This document shows positions 54,603 to 63,058 of a stretch of DNA of 64,000 nucleotides, one piece after another; within the stretch, counting starts at the first letter, position 1; each line of letters begins with the position of its first letter. The position numbers and the translations under genes were made by a program. The notes below the pieces were generated by a model. It made no database searches, had not been told where the DNA came from, and saw only the letters and a program-made list of their open reading frames with translations. Origin of the DNA: Actinomycetes bacterium (lineage in GTDB: Bacteria; Actinomycetota; Actinomycetes; Propionibacteriales; Propionibacteriaceae); NCBI GenBank assembly GCA_023443125.1, contig JAEZVO010000056.1, forward strand, positions 1 to 64,000, given 5' to 3'.

Positions 54603-55642
54603 TGTGTCCGCGCCTCCCACGTGTCAGGTCCTGCGATGACTGAGGCTAGCGCAGCAGCCCGGTCAGGTGACTCGACAGCGGTGATCTGCTCGCGCGCGAG
54701 ATCGTCGTAGGTGGGGCGATCCACGCAACGCAGCACTCCGATTGGGGCCTGATCGAGCACGCCCGGCTCGGTGAGCCTGGACAGCGCGAACGCGTACGTC
54801 GGGTCGTCGCGCGTCTCGTCGTGCACCACGATGGCCGACGGGTCCACGTCGGCGGTCTGAACGACGCTGAGCGCGCCGTACTCGTCGCGGACCACCGCCT
54901 TGTGCCCATCCTTGCCGAACGTGATGGGCTCGCCGTGACGCAGCGGGATGAGGGTCTCGACGGCCTCAGGCCCCTTGATGGCATCGAATGCACCGTCGTT
55001 GAAGATGGGGCAGTTCTGGAAGATCTCGATGAACGACGCGCCGCGATGCTGGGCCGCGCGCTCCATCACCTCCGTGAGCCCGGCGCGATCGGAGTCGACG
55101 GCGCGAGCTACGAACGTCGCCTCCGCACCCAACGCCACCGACAGTGGGTTGAACGGTTCGTCGAGCGAACCGTACGGGGTTGACTTCGTCACCTTGCCGA
55201 GCTCGGAGGTGGGGGAGTACTGCCCCTTCGTGAGCCCGTAGATGCGGTTGTTGAACAGCAAGATGTTGATGTTCACGTTGCGGCGCAGCGCGTGAATGAG
55301 GTGGTTACCGCCGATGGAGAGCGCGTCGCCATCACCGGTGACCACCCAGACACTGAGGTCTTCACGCGTGGCGGCGAGCCCCGTCGCGATAGCGGGCGCG
55401 CGCCCATGGATGGAGTGCATGCCGTACGAGTCGACGTAGTACGGCAGACGCGACGAACAGCCGATGCCCGAGATCATGACGATGTTCTCGCGTCGGATGC
55501 CGAGGCCTGCCGCCATCTGCTGGAAGGTAGACAGAATTGCGTAGTCGCCGCAGCCCGGGCACCAGCGCACCTCTTGATCGCTCACCATCTCCTTGCGCTG
55601 CAAGGGCTTGATGGCCAGTGGAACGCCTGCAAGACCGCTCAT
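54599..55642 (-). CDS. korB: 2-oxoacid:ferredoxin oxidoreductase, beta subunit
   Basis: Thiamine-diphosphate subunit of 2-oxoglutarate:ferredoxin oxidoreductase, 347 residues. Features are VRWCPGCGDYAILS, the ThDP motif VVTGDGDALSIGGNHLIHALRRN and LLFNNRIYGLTKGQYSPTS. With KorA it oxidises 2-oxoglutarate to succinyl-CoA and reduces ferredoxin, replacing a pyruvate/oxoglutarate-dehydrogenase-type step. It overlaps korA and the following membrane-protein gene by 4 bases each. Confidence 0.95.
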   Translation of the reverse strand: MSGLAGVPLAIKPLQRKEMVSDQEVRWCPGCGDYAILSTFQQMAAGLGIRRENIVMISGIGCSSRLPYYVDSYGMHSIHGRAPAIATGLAATREDLSVWVVTGDGDALSIGGNHLIHALRRNVNINILLFNNRIYGLTKGQYSPTSELGKVTKSTPYGSLDEPFNPLSVALGAEATFVARAVDSDRAGLTEVMERAAQHRGASFIEIFQNCPIFNDGAFDAIKGPEAVETLIPLRHGEPITFGKDGHKAVVRDEYGALSVVQTADVDPSAIVVHDETRDDPTYAFALSRLTEPGVLDQAPIGVLRCVDRPTYDDLAREQITAVESPDRAAALASVIAGPDTWEARTQ

Positions 55643-57492
55643 CGCTGCTCCTCCAATGCCTGCACTGCTTGTACGAAATCTTCCTCCAGCTCCGCGATGG
55701 ACAGCGGCAGCCCGCGCACCCGCGAGTAGCTCTCCACATCGACGAGGTACCTCGCCCGAAGCACGTGCGCGAGCTGGCCCATGTTCATCTCCGGGACGAT
55801 GACGTGCTCGTAGCGACGCAGCACGTCGCCGACGTTGGCGGGCATGGGGTTCAGGTGGCGCAGGTGCGCCGTCGCGATCTTGTGGCCGTTCTTGCGCATG
55901 CGCCTGGCCGTAGCCGTGATCGGCCCGTAGGTCGACCCCCAGCCGAGCACGAGCAGTTTCGCGTCGTCGGTTGGGTCGTCCACCTGGAGAGCGGGGATGT
56001 CGCGCACGATGCCGGCCACCTTGTCAGCTCTGGTGCGCACCATCGCATCGTGGTTGTCTGGGTCGTAACTGACATTGCCGGAGAGCTGGTCTTTCTCCAG
56101 GCCCCCGATGCGGTGCTCCAGGCCGGGTGTGCCGGGCTTCGCCCACTCGCGCGCGAGCGTCTCAGGGTCGCGTCGGTACGGCATGAAGTGCGGGTCCTCG
56201 TCGTGCACGCGCTCGGCGAAGTTGGGTTCGATGGCGGGAATCGCGTCGAGATCCGGGATGCGCCACGGTTCGGCACCGTTGGCGAGGTAGCCGTCGGAGA
56301 GCATGATGACCGGCGTGCGGTAGGTGACGGCGAGCCGGCAGGCTTCGAGCGCGGTGTCGAAGCAGTCGGTGGACGACTTCGCCGCGAGCACCGGTAGCGG
56401 GGCCTCACCGTGGCGGCCGTAGAGCGCCTGCAGCAGGTCGGCCTGCTCGGTCTTCGTCGGCATGCCCGTCGACGGCCCGGCGCGCTGCACGTCGACGATC
56501 ACCAGCGGGAGCTCGGTCATGATGGCGAGGCTGATGGTTTCCGATTTCAGCGCGACGCCGGGGCCCGACGTGGTGGTGACACCGAGCGCGCCGCCGAAGC
56601 TCGCGCCCAGCGCGGATGCGACGCCGGCGATCTCGTCTTCCGCCTGGAACGTCATCACGCCGACGTCTTTGCGGCGGGAGAGTTCGTGCAGGATGTCGGA
56701 GGCGGGGGTGATGGGGTAGGAACCCAAGAAGAGCTGCATGCCGGCCTTGTGGGCGCCCGTCATGAGGCCGTAGGCCGTGGCGAGGTTGCCGGAGACCTGC
56801 CGGTAGCGCCCCTGCGGCATTGGGGCCGGATCGACGACGGTCTGCACCGCGAATGCTTCGGTGGTCTCGCCGTACGCGTAGCCGGCCCTGAACGCGGCGA
56901 GGTTGGCGTCGCGGATTTCGGGCTTCTTCGCGAACTTCGACGAGAGGAACTGCTCGGTGCCTTCGGTGGGGCGTGAGTACATCCAGCTCAGCAGGCCGAG
57001 CGCAAACATGTTCTTCGTCCGCGACGCGTCCTTGCGCGTGAGGCCGAAGCCTTCGACGGCGCCCTGCGCCAGCGTCGTGAGATCCAGTTCATGCACGGTG
57101 TAATTGCTGAGCGTGCCGTCTTCGAGGGGGTTGGTGTCCCACCCGATCTTCTTGAGGTTGCGCGCCGTGAAGTCGTGCGTATCGACGATGATGACGGTGC
57201 CGGCGGGCAGATCCTTCAGGTTCACCTTGAGCGCAGCCGGGTTCATCGCGACGAGCACGTCCGGCACGTCGCCGGGGGTAACGATGTCGAAATCGGCGAA
57301 GTGGAGCTGGAAGCTCGACACCCCGGGCAGCGTGCCCTGCGGCGCGCGAATCTCGGCGGGAAAGTTGGGGAGGGTAGCGATATCGTTGCCGAAGCTAGCC
57401 GATTCTGCGGTGAAGCGGTCACCGGTCAGCTGCATGCCGTCGCCGGAGTCACCGGCGAAGCGGATGACGACTCTGTTGAGTTGCTTGGTCAC
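55639..57492 (-). CDS. korA: 2-oxoacid:ferredoxin oxidoreductase, alpha subunit (gamma-alpha fusion)
   Basis: A 617-residue fusion of the gamma domain (VIRFAGDSGDGMQLTGDRFT, residues 8-27 onward) and the alpha domain (GLMTGAHKAGMQLFLGSYPITPASDILHEL, MSLAIMTELPLVIVDVQRAGPSTGMPTKTEQADL-like region). Fusion of the two subunits is usual in actinobacterial KorA. Together with icd it gives the window an oxidative TCA branch to succinyl-CoA. Confidence 0.95.
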   Translation of the reverse strand: MTKQLNRVVIRFAGDSGDGMQLTGDRFTAESASFGNDIATLPNFPAEIRAPQGTLPGVSSFQLHFADFDIVTPGDVPDVLVAMNPAALKVNLKDLPAGTVIIVDTHDFTARNLKKIGWDTNPLEDGTLSNYTVHELDLTTLAQGAVEGFGLTRKDASRTKNMFALGLLSWMYSRPTEGTEQFLSSKFAKKPEIRDANLAAFRAGYAYGETTEAFAVQTVVDPAPMPQGRYRQVSGNLATAYGLMTGAHKAGMQLFLGSYPITPASDILHELSRRKDVGVMTFQAEDEIAGVASALGASFGGALGVTTTSGPGVALKSETISLAIMTELPLVIVDVQRAGPSTGMPTKTEQADLLQALYGRHGEAPLPVLAAKSSTDCFDTALEACRLAVTYRTPVIMLSDGYLANGAEPWRIPDLDAIPAIEPNFAERVHDEDPHFMPYRRDPETLAREWAKPGTPGLEHRIGGLEKDQLSGNVSYDPDNHDAMVRTRADKVAGIVRDIPALQVDDPTDDAKLLVLGWGSTYGPITATARRMRKNGHKIATAHLRHLNPMPANVGDVLRRYEHVIVPEMNMGQLAHVLRARYLVDVESYSRVRGLPLSIAELEEDFVQAVQALEEQR

Positions 57493-57612
57493 GAATCCTC
57501 GAAACTAGTGGGTAGACGTCCTCGCCAGTGTAGTTGCGTCCATGCCGGAATGCACGGGTGGCGTGGCCTCAGCTCAGCTGAGAAGCAGATCAGGGGCAAG
57601 CGCCGACGCTGC

Positions 57613-58317
57613 TCAAAGGCCGACTGCCCACGGTTCCAACCTGGCGTCCCGGAGGCGCAGCACTCGGTGGCTGGCGCGGCTGACTTGCATGTCGTGGGTG
57701 GCAACCAAGACGCCCGTACCCTCGGAGGCGACGGATTTGAGCACCGCCACGATCCCGGCAGCAGCCTCCTCGTCGAGGGCTGCTGTGGGCTCGTCGACGA
57801 CCAAGAGTGCTGGACACGTGACGATAGCCCGGGCAAGAGACACGCGCTGCGCCTGACCTGTTGACAACGTTGCGGCCCGTTGCGAAGCCAAGCCAGCCTG
57901 ACCGACGCGCTCGAGCGCAGCCGCGACTGCGGCACGCCGAGTTGCGGTAGGTCTACGGGGCTGCTGGAACAGCAATGGCAACTCGACGTTAGCTGCGACG
58001 GTCTCCTTGAGGTGAAGGCCGAACTGGGGTGAGGAGAGGCCGATGTGCTCTCGACGAATGCGCGCGATCGAGCCACTGGACGTCTGGGTCAGGCTGTGGC
58101 CGCACACCTCGACGTCACCCCCATCGGGCGTGAGGAGGCCCGTTGCGATGTGCAGCAGCGTGGTCTTGCCGCTGCCGGATCGCCCGGTGATCGCCACCAT
58201 CTCGCCTACCCCGACGTGCACTGAGACATCGTGCAGAACCCGCCTGGTGGTGGGCCCATCCTGAAATGCATGGTGGAGGCCTCTCACCTGGAGCACCAGA
58301 TCCGTACCATCCATCAT
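57613..58317 (-). CDS. ABC transporter ATP-binding protein (LolD/MacB-like)
   Basis: A 234-residue ATPase with Walker A TGRSGSGKTTLLH, signature LSTGQAQRVSLARA, Walker B LLVVDEPTAAL and switch VLVATHDMQ. It is of the LolD/MacB/FtsE type that works with mechanotransmitting permeases rather than classical transport channels. I start at the ATG at 58317, which overlaps the stop of the preceding permease-like gene and has GGAAAGGA upstream; the open frame continues 170 codons back without homology. It is the last gene of a three- or four-gene minus-strand unit. Confidence 0.88.
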   Translation of the reverse strand: MMDGTDLVLQVRGLHHAFQDGPTTRRVLHDVSVHVGVGEMVAITGRSGSGKTTLLHIATGLLTPDGGDVEVCGHSLTQTSSGSIARIRREHIGLSSPQFGLHLKETVAANVELPLLFQQPRRPTATRRAAVAAALERVGQAGLASQRAATLSTGQAQRVSLARAIVTCPALLVVDEPTAALDEEAAAGIVAVLKSVASEGTGVLVATHDMQVSRASHRVLRLRDARLEPWAVGL

Positions 58318-59336
58318 CGAGTCCTTTCCGCCAAGGTTGCTTGCAGGTGCCGTGCTTGGATCGCTACGTAGCCGCTGGCAGTGCAGTGGAAGACCGCTAA
58401 CGGGATCAGCGTGATCATGAATCTGCCGAGCGAGAGGGGGTTGGCCATGTCGTCGGTCGACGTGAGCCGTTGGAGTCCCAAGAGCATTAATCCAGCGGGC
58501 ATCGTTGCGCCCAGAAACAGCACGCCGTGGGCACGTGCCCAGATGTGCAGAAGTGAAGCGCCAGCCAGAAGATCGATGCGGTAGGCGTCTCGGCGCCTGC
58601 GCCAGACATGGCTCACGATGCCACCGGCGAACAGCAGGGTCGTGAATACAGCGAGTCCAAGGTGCCATCGCTCCAGCGTCTGGGCCCTGTCCCGCATGCG
58701 TTGCGCCTGGGTCCGATCGCCGTCCCCGGGAAGCGCAAAGTAGGCGGTCTCGGTACCTGTAGAAGCCTCTGCGTCGGACATACGTTGCGCCAACTCGCGA
58801 ACCTCGGACAGTGAGCAGGGCTCGCAAACGAACCCGCGAACCAATTCGGATGGCGTCACCGAGGGCGCGACTCCAAGTTGCAGGAGCTCATCGATCGATG
58901 CCGGGGAGAAATCGACAGCGCCCGCAAGAAATAGGTGGCCCCCGTAGGCGGTGACAGCGTCCGGGTCAGGTTCCGTGGCGCTCGCAATGACCAAGTCAAC
59001 GTCGCCGTCCGCTTCGCCGTTCACCTGGCCAGGTGCGACGGAGAGTCGCATCCTTGAATCCTCGGCCATGGCAGACATCAGCAGATGCATTCCCGGATCG
59101 TCGAGCCGTGAGGCAGCCAGCTCCGCTTCGCTGCGGTACTCGTGGACCAAGCCCGAGCCGGTGTGCAGAGCGCCGAGTCGAACGACTTGGGCGAGGTCAG
59201 ACGGCTCTTGCCCCCACGGACTCCGGTTGGCATCCTCGAGAGCAAAGAGCAGCCCGACGGCCGACACGATGCCCAAGATGGCCGCGGCAACCGGCAACCA
59301 TGGCCCGGCGGCCCGGAGGTCACCAAAGAATCTCAC
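58314..59336 (-). CDS. FtsX/MacB-like membrane protein, second of a pair
   Basis: A 340-residue protein: one N-terminal membrane segment (WLPVAAAILGIVSAVGLLF), an extracellular region of about 180 residues, then three membrane segments (LGLAVFTTLLFAGGIVSHV, AHGVLFLGATMPAGLMLL, FMITLIPLAVFHCTASGY). This 1+3 layout is that of type VII ABC systems (FtsX, MacB). The outer region has a CEPC pair. The GTG at 59336 sits 8 bases after GAGGAG and is preferred over the TTG at 59342. It overlaps the first permease gene and the ATPase gene. Confidence 0.75.
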   Translation of the reverse strand: MRFFGDLRAAGPWLPVAAAILGIVSAVGLLFALEDANRSPWGQEPSDLAQVVRLGALHTGSGLVHEYRSEAELAASRLDDPGMHLLMSAMAEDSRMRLSVAPGQVNGEADGDVDLVIASATEPDPDAVTAYGGHLFLAGAVDFSPASIDELLQLGVAPSVTPSELVRGFVCEPCSLSEVRELAQRMSDAEASTGTETAYFALPGDGDRTQAQRMRDRAQTLERWHLGLAVFTTLLFAGGIVSHVWRRRRDAYRIDLLAGASLLHIWARAHGVLFLGATMPAGLMLLGLQRLTSTDDMANPLSLGRFMITLIPLAVFHCTASGYVAIQARHLQATLAERTR

Positions 59337-60336
59337 GTCCAACTCTCCTCAATGCGGCTGCCACTGTGATGAGCGCGACGAGTAGTGCCACTGCAAGGGC
59401 TATCAGCGCTCCGGTGGCCATCTCCAGCAACAGGGGTGGTGGGTCAGAAGCCAAGACCGGCTGTCCGATGGCCAAGGCGGCCCAGAGAACAGTGACGAAC
59501 CCCATGATCGTGCCAGCGATGGCGCGGAATGCGTATGGCGCGAATACCCGGAGCAGGGCCTGACCCTTGGCTGCCCCGCATGAGGCGGCGATACGCAGCG
59601 AGTCTCTCGTCTGTTGGGAGGGGAGACCTGCAATGAACATGAGCCCGATCAGCGATGCGCCGAGTGAGACCAAGACGAAGACTGTGTAAGGGTTGCTCAG
59701 CGTACCGAGGGCCGCCCATCTCGAGGGCTCAGGGTCTCGTGACTCATGTACGACATCGAGGCCGTGCTCCTGCCACAACTGATCGAGGTCGTCGGCCAGA
59801 GCATCGACGTTTTTCCCCCGAGGCGCTGCAAACAGGTAGTACCCAGCGCTGAATGACTCTGGGCGAGCCTTGGCTACGAGGAGCGGGGCAGCGTCCATGA
59901 ACTCGGCGTCTGAAGGTATTGTGCCGACAACAGTGTGACCGCGATTGTCCATTGTCTCCAGGAAGCCTTCATCAGCCGCGAGGCCGGGGCTTACGAGTGC
60001 TTGTCCTGATTGCAAATCCGCGAATGTTGGATGGAACATCCCGCCAGGATCGAGCGCCACGACGAATCCGGATTCGGGGTCCTCCGTCATGGCGACAGCC
60101 CCACCATGACGGATCACCAAGTCCGTCAGTTCCGTTGTGAGACGAGAACGATCGATCTCGGAAGGGGGCGCCACCACCACCTGAGACAGGGTGGCCCCTC
60201 CATGTCCGAATGATTCGAGCACCTTGAGGGCCACGGTGTCTGCCGTCTGCAGCGGGAGAAACGCTGCCAAAGCCGCGAAGCAGGCACAAAGACCTGTCCA
60301 CAGCCACAGGCCGTCACCGTCGAACCACCGGTGCAT
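59320..60336 (-). CDS. FtsX/MacB-like membrane protein, first of a pair
   Basis: A 338-residue protein with the same layout as its neighbour: N-terminal membrane segment (LWLWTGLCACFAALAAFLPL), an outer region of about 200 residues, then three membrane segments (VFVLVSLGASLIGLMFIAGL, AIAGTIMGFVTVLWAALAIG, ALIALAVALLVALITVAAAL). The two are likely a heterodimeric membrane part for the LolD-like ATPase. Start ATG 60336 has GGAG seven bases upstream; the frame is open to 60516 but that part overlaps a small ORF. Bacteriocin/immunity loci of the lactococcin 972 type have comparable ABC sets, a weak analogy only. Confidence 0.75.
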   Translation of the reverse strand: MHRWFDGDGLWLWTGLCACFAALAAFLPLQTADTVALKVLESFGHGGATLSQVVVAPPSEIDRSRLTTELTDLVIRHGGAVAMTEDPESGFVVALDPGGMFHPTFADLQSGQALVSPGLAADEGFLETMDNRGHTVVGTIPSDAEFMDAAPLLVAKARPESFSAGYYLFAAPRGKNVDALADDLDQLWQEHGLDVVHESRDPEPSRWAALGTLSNPYTVFVLVSLGASLIGLMFIAGLPSQQTRDSLRIAASCGAAKGQALLRVFAPYAFRAIAGTIMGFVTVLWAALAIGQPVLASDPPPLLLEMATGALIALAVALLVALITVAAALRRVGREILW

Positions 60337-60349
60337 TACTTGTCTCCGT

Positions 60350-60574
60350 TCAGCAAGCTGCTGGATGGATGTAGCCGAAGAAGTAGCGGAACTTCGTGAC
60401 CGGATCATTCCATCCGAGCGAGTCAGTGATGCTCTTGCGGGCCTTGTCCCCTGCCGTCCAAGAGTAGCCAGGCTGTCTTGCTCGCGAGGTTTGCCAGCCA
60501 ATGACGTCCTTGCCATCGCGCATGTACCTGAAGCTTGCGACAGTCCCCAATAATTGTACAGAGGCTCGGTTCAA
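60350..60574 (-). CDS. small ORF leading the ABC locus, uncertain
   Basis: An open frame of 74 codons from a TTG (a shorter version would start at the ATG at 60523) whose TGA lies 13 bases before the first permease gene on the same strand. The product is rich in Arg, Gly and aromatics and ends WNDPVTKFRYFFGYIHPAAC. No signal peptide, ribosome site or known family is evident. Position suggests a substrate or leader peptide of the ABC system; it may equally be spurious. Confidence 0.25.
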   Translation of the reverse strand: MNRASVQLLGTVASFRYMRDGKDVIGWQTSRARQPGYSWTAGDKARKSITDSLGWNDPVTKFRYFFGYIHPAAC

Positions 60575-60637
60575 TCCGCGCGAGGTAGCTGCATGGCATC
60601 GGCTGGTTCTTGGCTTTCGGGGCTCCGGCCACTCAAC

Positions 60638-60665
60638 CTGACACTCTTGCCCAAGGTGATATAGT
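60638..60665 (+). promoter_or_regulatory. promoter of the marR-MFS operon
   Basis: CTGACA (-35, one mismatch to TTGACA), a 16-base spacer and TATAGT (-10, one mismatch to TATAAT) lie 46 bases before the MarR start codon. Confidence 0.6.
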
Positions 60666-60672
60666 TCACCTC

Positions 60673-60696
60673 GGCTAACTAGTTGGGGCTAATTAG
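60673..60696. promoter_or_regulatory. tandem palindromes, candidate MarR operator
   Basis: Two perfect 8-bp palindromes, AACTAGTT (60677-60684) and CTAATTAG (60689-60696), lie 12 bases apart centre to centre, inside a direct repeat GGCTAACTAG/GGCTAATTAG. They start just after the -10 element, ideal for autorepression by a MarR dimer. Confidence 0.5.
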
Positions 60697-60710
60697 ATTG
60701 GGCAAAGAAC

Positions 60711-61133
60711 ATGGGTGTGGTGGAACCGACGACGAAGCTCGCCAACGAGGTGCGGCTGGCGTGTCAGTTGGTCAGCCACAAGGTGCGCTTCGAGTCCTGC
60801 TCGAAGCTGGCCCCGCACCAACTCTCCGTCATGTGGAAACTCAAACAGGGGCCCAAAACGCCCGGTGAGCTGGCCGAGATCGAGCGGGTGACCGCGCCGT
60901 CGATGACGAAGACCCTCGACTGTCTGGAGGATCAGGGATACATTCAGCGCGAGCATGACCCCGACGACGGACGTCGCCGCATCATCACCATCACCAAGCA
61001 GGGGCTGGCTGAGCTCGACCGCACCGCCAGCATCCGTGACTCCTTCATGGAGCAGCGCCTCACCGCGCTGAGTGCCGACGAGCGCCAAGTGCTCAAGCGT
61101 GCGGCGGCTATCCTGCAGCGGGTGATCGCGTGA
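60711..61133 (+). CDS. MarR-family transcriptional regulator
   Basis: A 140-residue winged-helix regulator: helix-turn-helix KTPGELAEIERVTAPSMTKTLDCLEDQGYI followed by the wing REHDPDDGRRRIITITKQG (DxRxxR-type signature). MarR proteins release their operator on binding small toxic molecules. It precedes an MFS exporter with a GTGA overlap, so the pair is a self-regulated efflux operon. Confidence 0.9.
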   Translation: MGVVEPTTKLANEVRLACQLVSHKVRFESCSKLAPHQLSVMWKLKQGPKTPGELAEIERVTAPSMTKTLDCLEDQGYIQREHDPDDGRRRIITITKQGLAELDRTASIRDSFMEQRLTALSADERQVLKRAAAILQRVIA

Positions 61134-62407
61134 GTCGTCACTCCACCTTTACGTCTCTCAAGGTCTACAACTTCCGGCTGTTCTGGATTGCGTCGCTGAT
61201 CTCCAACATCGCGGGCTGGATGAGCGTGATCGCCCAAGACTGGCTGGTGCTCACCATCCTCACGGATAACGACGCGGCCGCGCTCGGCCTGGTCGCCGGG
61301 CTGCAGTTTTTGTCCATTCCCATTTTCTCCCCGTATGCCGGCGCGCTCGCAGATCGTATGTCGAAGCGGCGCATGCTGCAGTTCACGCAGGTGGGGCTCG
61401 GCATCACCGCCTTGTGCACCACGCTGCTTGTCACGTTCGGGGTGGCGCAGCTGTGGCACATCTACCTACTGGCTACGCTCACTGGCTTGGTGCAGGCGTT
61501 CGACTCTCCCGCTCGGCAGGCCATGGTCTCCGAGATGGTGGATGAGCACCTGCTGCCCAACGCCGTCGGGTTGAACTCGATGCAGTTCAACTGTGCGCGT
61601 CTCATCGGTCCGGCGGTCTCGGGTGTGCTCATCGGCGCGTTCGGTGTGGTGCCGGCACTGTGGATCAACGCGGTGAGCTTCGTGGCTCCCGTGACCGCAC
61701 TCGCCCTCATGCGCGTCGACGAACTCCACCCCCCGAAGCCACGCAAGGGAAAAGGCGCCATCCGGGAAGGTATCGCCTACGTGGTCAAACGCCCCGACCT
61801 GGTGAAGATCTTCATCATGGTGTTCATGCTCGGCACCTTCGGGCTGAACTTCCAGATCACCAACGCGCTCATGGCGACGGAAGCCTACGGACTCGGAGCA
61901 GGCGAGTACGGCCTGCTGGGTTCGATGATGGCCGCCGGCACGCTCACGGGCGCGGTGCTCGCAGCTCGTCGCGGCTATCCGAGGCTTCGACTGTTGGTCG
62001 GTGCGCTCTTCGGGTTCTCGCTGGCCATGTGCGCGCTCACCGTGGCGCCCTGGTACTGGCTCTACGCCCTCTTGCTGGTGCCGACGGGCTTCCTGTCCAT
62101 CACCGTCATGACCGCAGCCAACAGCCGCGTGCAGCTCACCACCGAACCCGAGATGCGCGGGCGCGTGATGGCGCTCTACATGGCCATCTTCCTCGGCGGC
62201 ACGCCCATCGGCGCCCCACTGGTGGGCTGGATCGGTGACCACTTCGGTGCGAGGGCGTCGGTGTTCGTTGGGGGCGCCACCACTGGCATCACCGCGCTCG
62301 TCGTGGGCGGGCTGTTGTTGTCGGGCGCCAGGAACTACCCGTCGACGCTGCACTTCATCGAGTCGGTGCGTAGCCGCGTCCGCAAACGTCGCCGCAAGCG
62401 TCCCTAG
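61130..62407 (+). CDS. MFS transporter, probable drug/metabolite exporter
   Basis: A 425-residue major facilitator with about eleven to twelve membrane segments. It matches the actinobacterial MFS_3/enterobactin-exporter-like type (SLKVYNFRLFWIASLISNIAGWM start; GALADRMSKRRML motif A; DSPARQAMVSEMV; MRGRVMALYMAIFLGGTPIGAPLVGWIGDH). The GTG start at 61130 overlaps marR. Ends in a charged RKRRRKRP tail. Confidence 0.9.
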   Translation: MSRHSTFTSLKVYNFRLFWIASLISNIAGWMSVIAQDWLVLTILTDNDAAALGLVAGLQFLSIPIFSPYAGALADRMSKRRMLQFTQVGLGITALCTTLLVTFGVAQLWHIYLLATLTGLVQAFDSPARQAMVSEMVDEHLLPNAVGLNSMQFNCARLIGPAVSGVLIGAFGVVPALWINAVSFVAPVTALALMRVDELHPPKPRKGKGAIREGIAYVVKRPDLVKIFIMVFMLGTFGLNFQITNALMATEAYGLGAGEYGLLGSMMAAGTLTGAVLAARRGYPRLRLLVGALFGFSLAMCALTVAPWYWLYALLLVPTGFLSITVMTAANSRVQLTTEPEMRGRVMALYMAIFLGGTPIGAPLVGWIGDHFGARASVFVGGATTGITALVVGGLLLSGARNYPSTLHFIESVRSRVRKRRRKRP

Positions 62408-62442
62408 AGGTTTGTGAGAGATCTCTCATCTACGGAGACGAG

Positions 62443-62475
62443 AAGCCGCTGCCTGCAGGGTGCGGGCAGCGGCTT
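62443..62475. terminator. bidirectional terminator
   Basis: AAGCCGCTGCC and GGCAGCGGCTT form a perfect 11-bp stem with an 11-base loop between the MFS gene and the convergent aminotransferase. The A/T ends give short T tracts both ways. Confidence 0.75.
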
Positions 62476-62488
62476 GATCGAGAGTAAA

Positions 62489-63058
62489 TCAGCTGGATAG
62501 CACGTCGGCTAACGTCTCGATCACCTGAGTCTGCTGATCGTCGGTAAGATCGGCGAACATCGGCAGTGAGAGCTCTTCGGAGTAGAAGCGCTCTGCGTTG
62601 GGGCACATGCCGCGCTTGTAGCCGAGATCCTCAAACACTGGGTGCCAGTACACGGGAATGTAGTTCACCTGCACACCGATGCCGCGCTCGCGCATCTTCT
62701 CGAACACCTCGCGACGCCGTCCGCCGAGGATGCGGGCGGGGTAGAGGTGCCAGATGGGGTCGACGCCGTCGCGCACCGTGTCCGTCTCCACACCGTCGAT
62801 GCCGGCGAGATCACGCTGGTAGCGCTCGAAGATCTCGCGTCGACGCACCTTGAACTGCTCCAGACGCTGCAACTGAGACAAGCCGAGGGCGGCGTGCACG
62901 TCGGACAGGCGGTAGTTGAGGCCCCACTCGTGCACCTCCTGGTGCCACGGACCCTCGTCGGGATAGCGCATACGGGACTTATCCCGCACCAGGCCGATGA
63001 AGTGGAACTCGTGCGCGCGCTGCCCGAATTCGGGGTCCATCGTCGCGACGGCGACCCC
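62489..63058 (-). CDS. DegT/PseC-type PLP aminotransferase, 5'-truncated
   Basis: C-terminal half of a sugar-nucleotide aminotransferase of the DegT/DnrJ/EryC1/StrS family, closest in feel to UDP-4-amino-4,6-dideoxy-L-altrosamine transaminase (PseC). Recognisable from GVAVATMDPEFGQRAHEFHF through WGLNYRLSDVHAALGLSQLQRLEQF to QVNYIPVYWHPVFEDLGYKR and LPMFADLTDDQQ. The first roughly 190 residues, including the PLP lysine, are missing: upstream of about 63,050 the sequence becomes a different gene in the opposite direction. The open frame to 63298 is antisense to that gene and not real coding. Confidence 0.82.
   Translation of the reverse strand, partial: GVAVATMDPEFGQRAHEFHFIGLVRDKSRMRYPDEGPWHQEVHEWGLNYRLSDVHAALGLSQLQRLEQFKVRRREIFERYQRDLAGIDGVETDTVRDGVDPIWHLYPARILGGRRREVFEKMRERGIGVQVNYIPVYWHPVFEDLGYKRGMCPNAERFYSEELSLPMFADLTDDQQTQVIETLADVLSS

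Noticed and set aside
60350..60574. Lactococcin 972-type bacteriocin precursor
   Set aside because: The small ORF lacks a signal peptide in any frame upstream and does not show the Trp/Tyr pattern of that family; kept only as an uncertain ORF.
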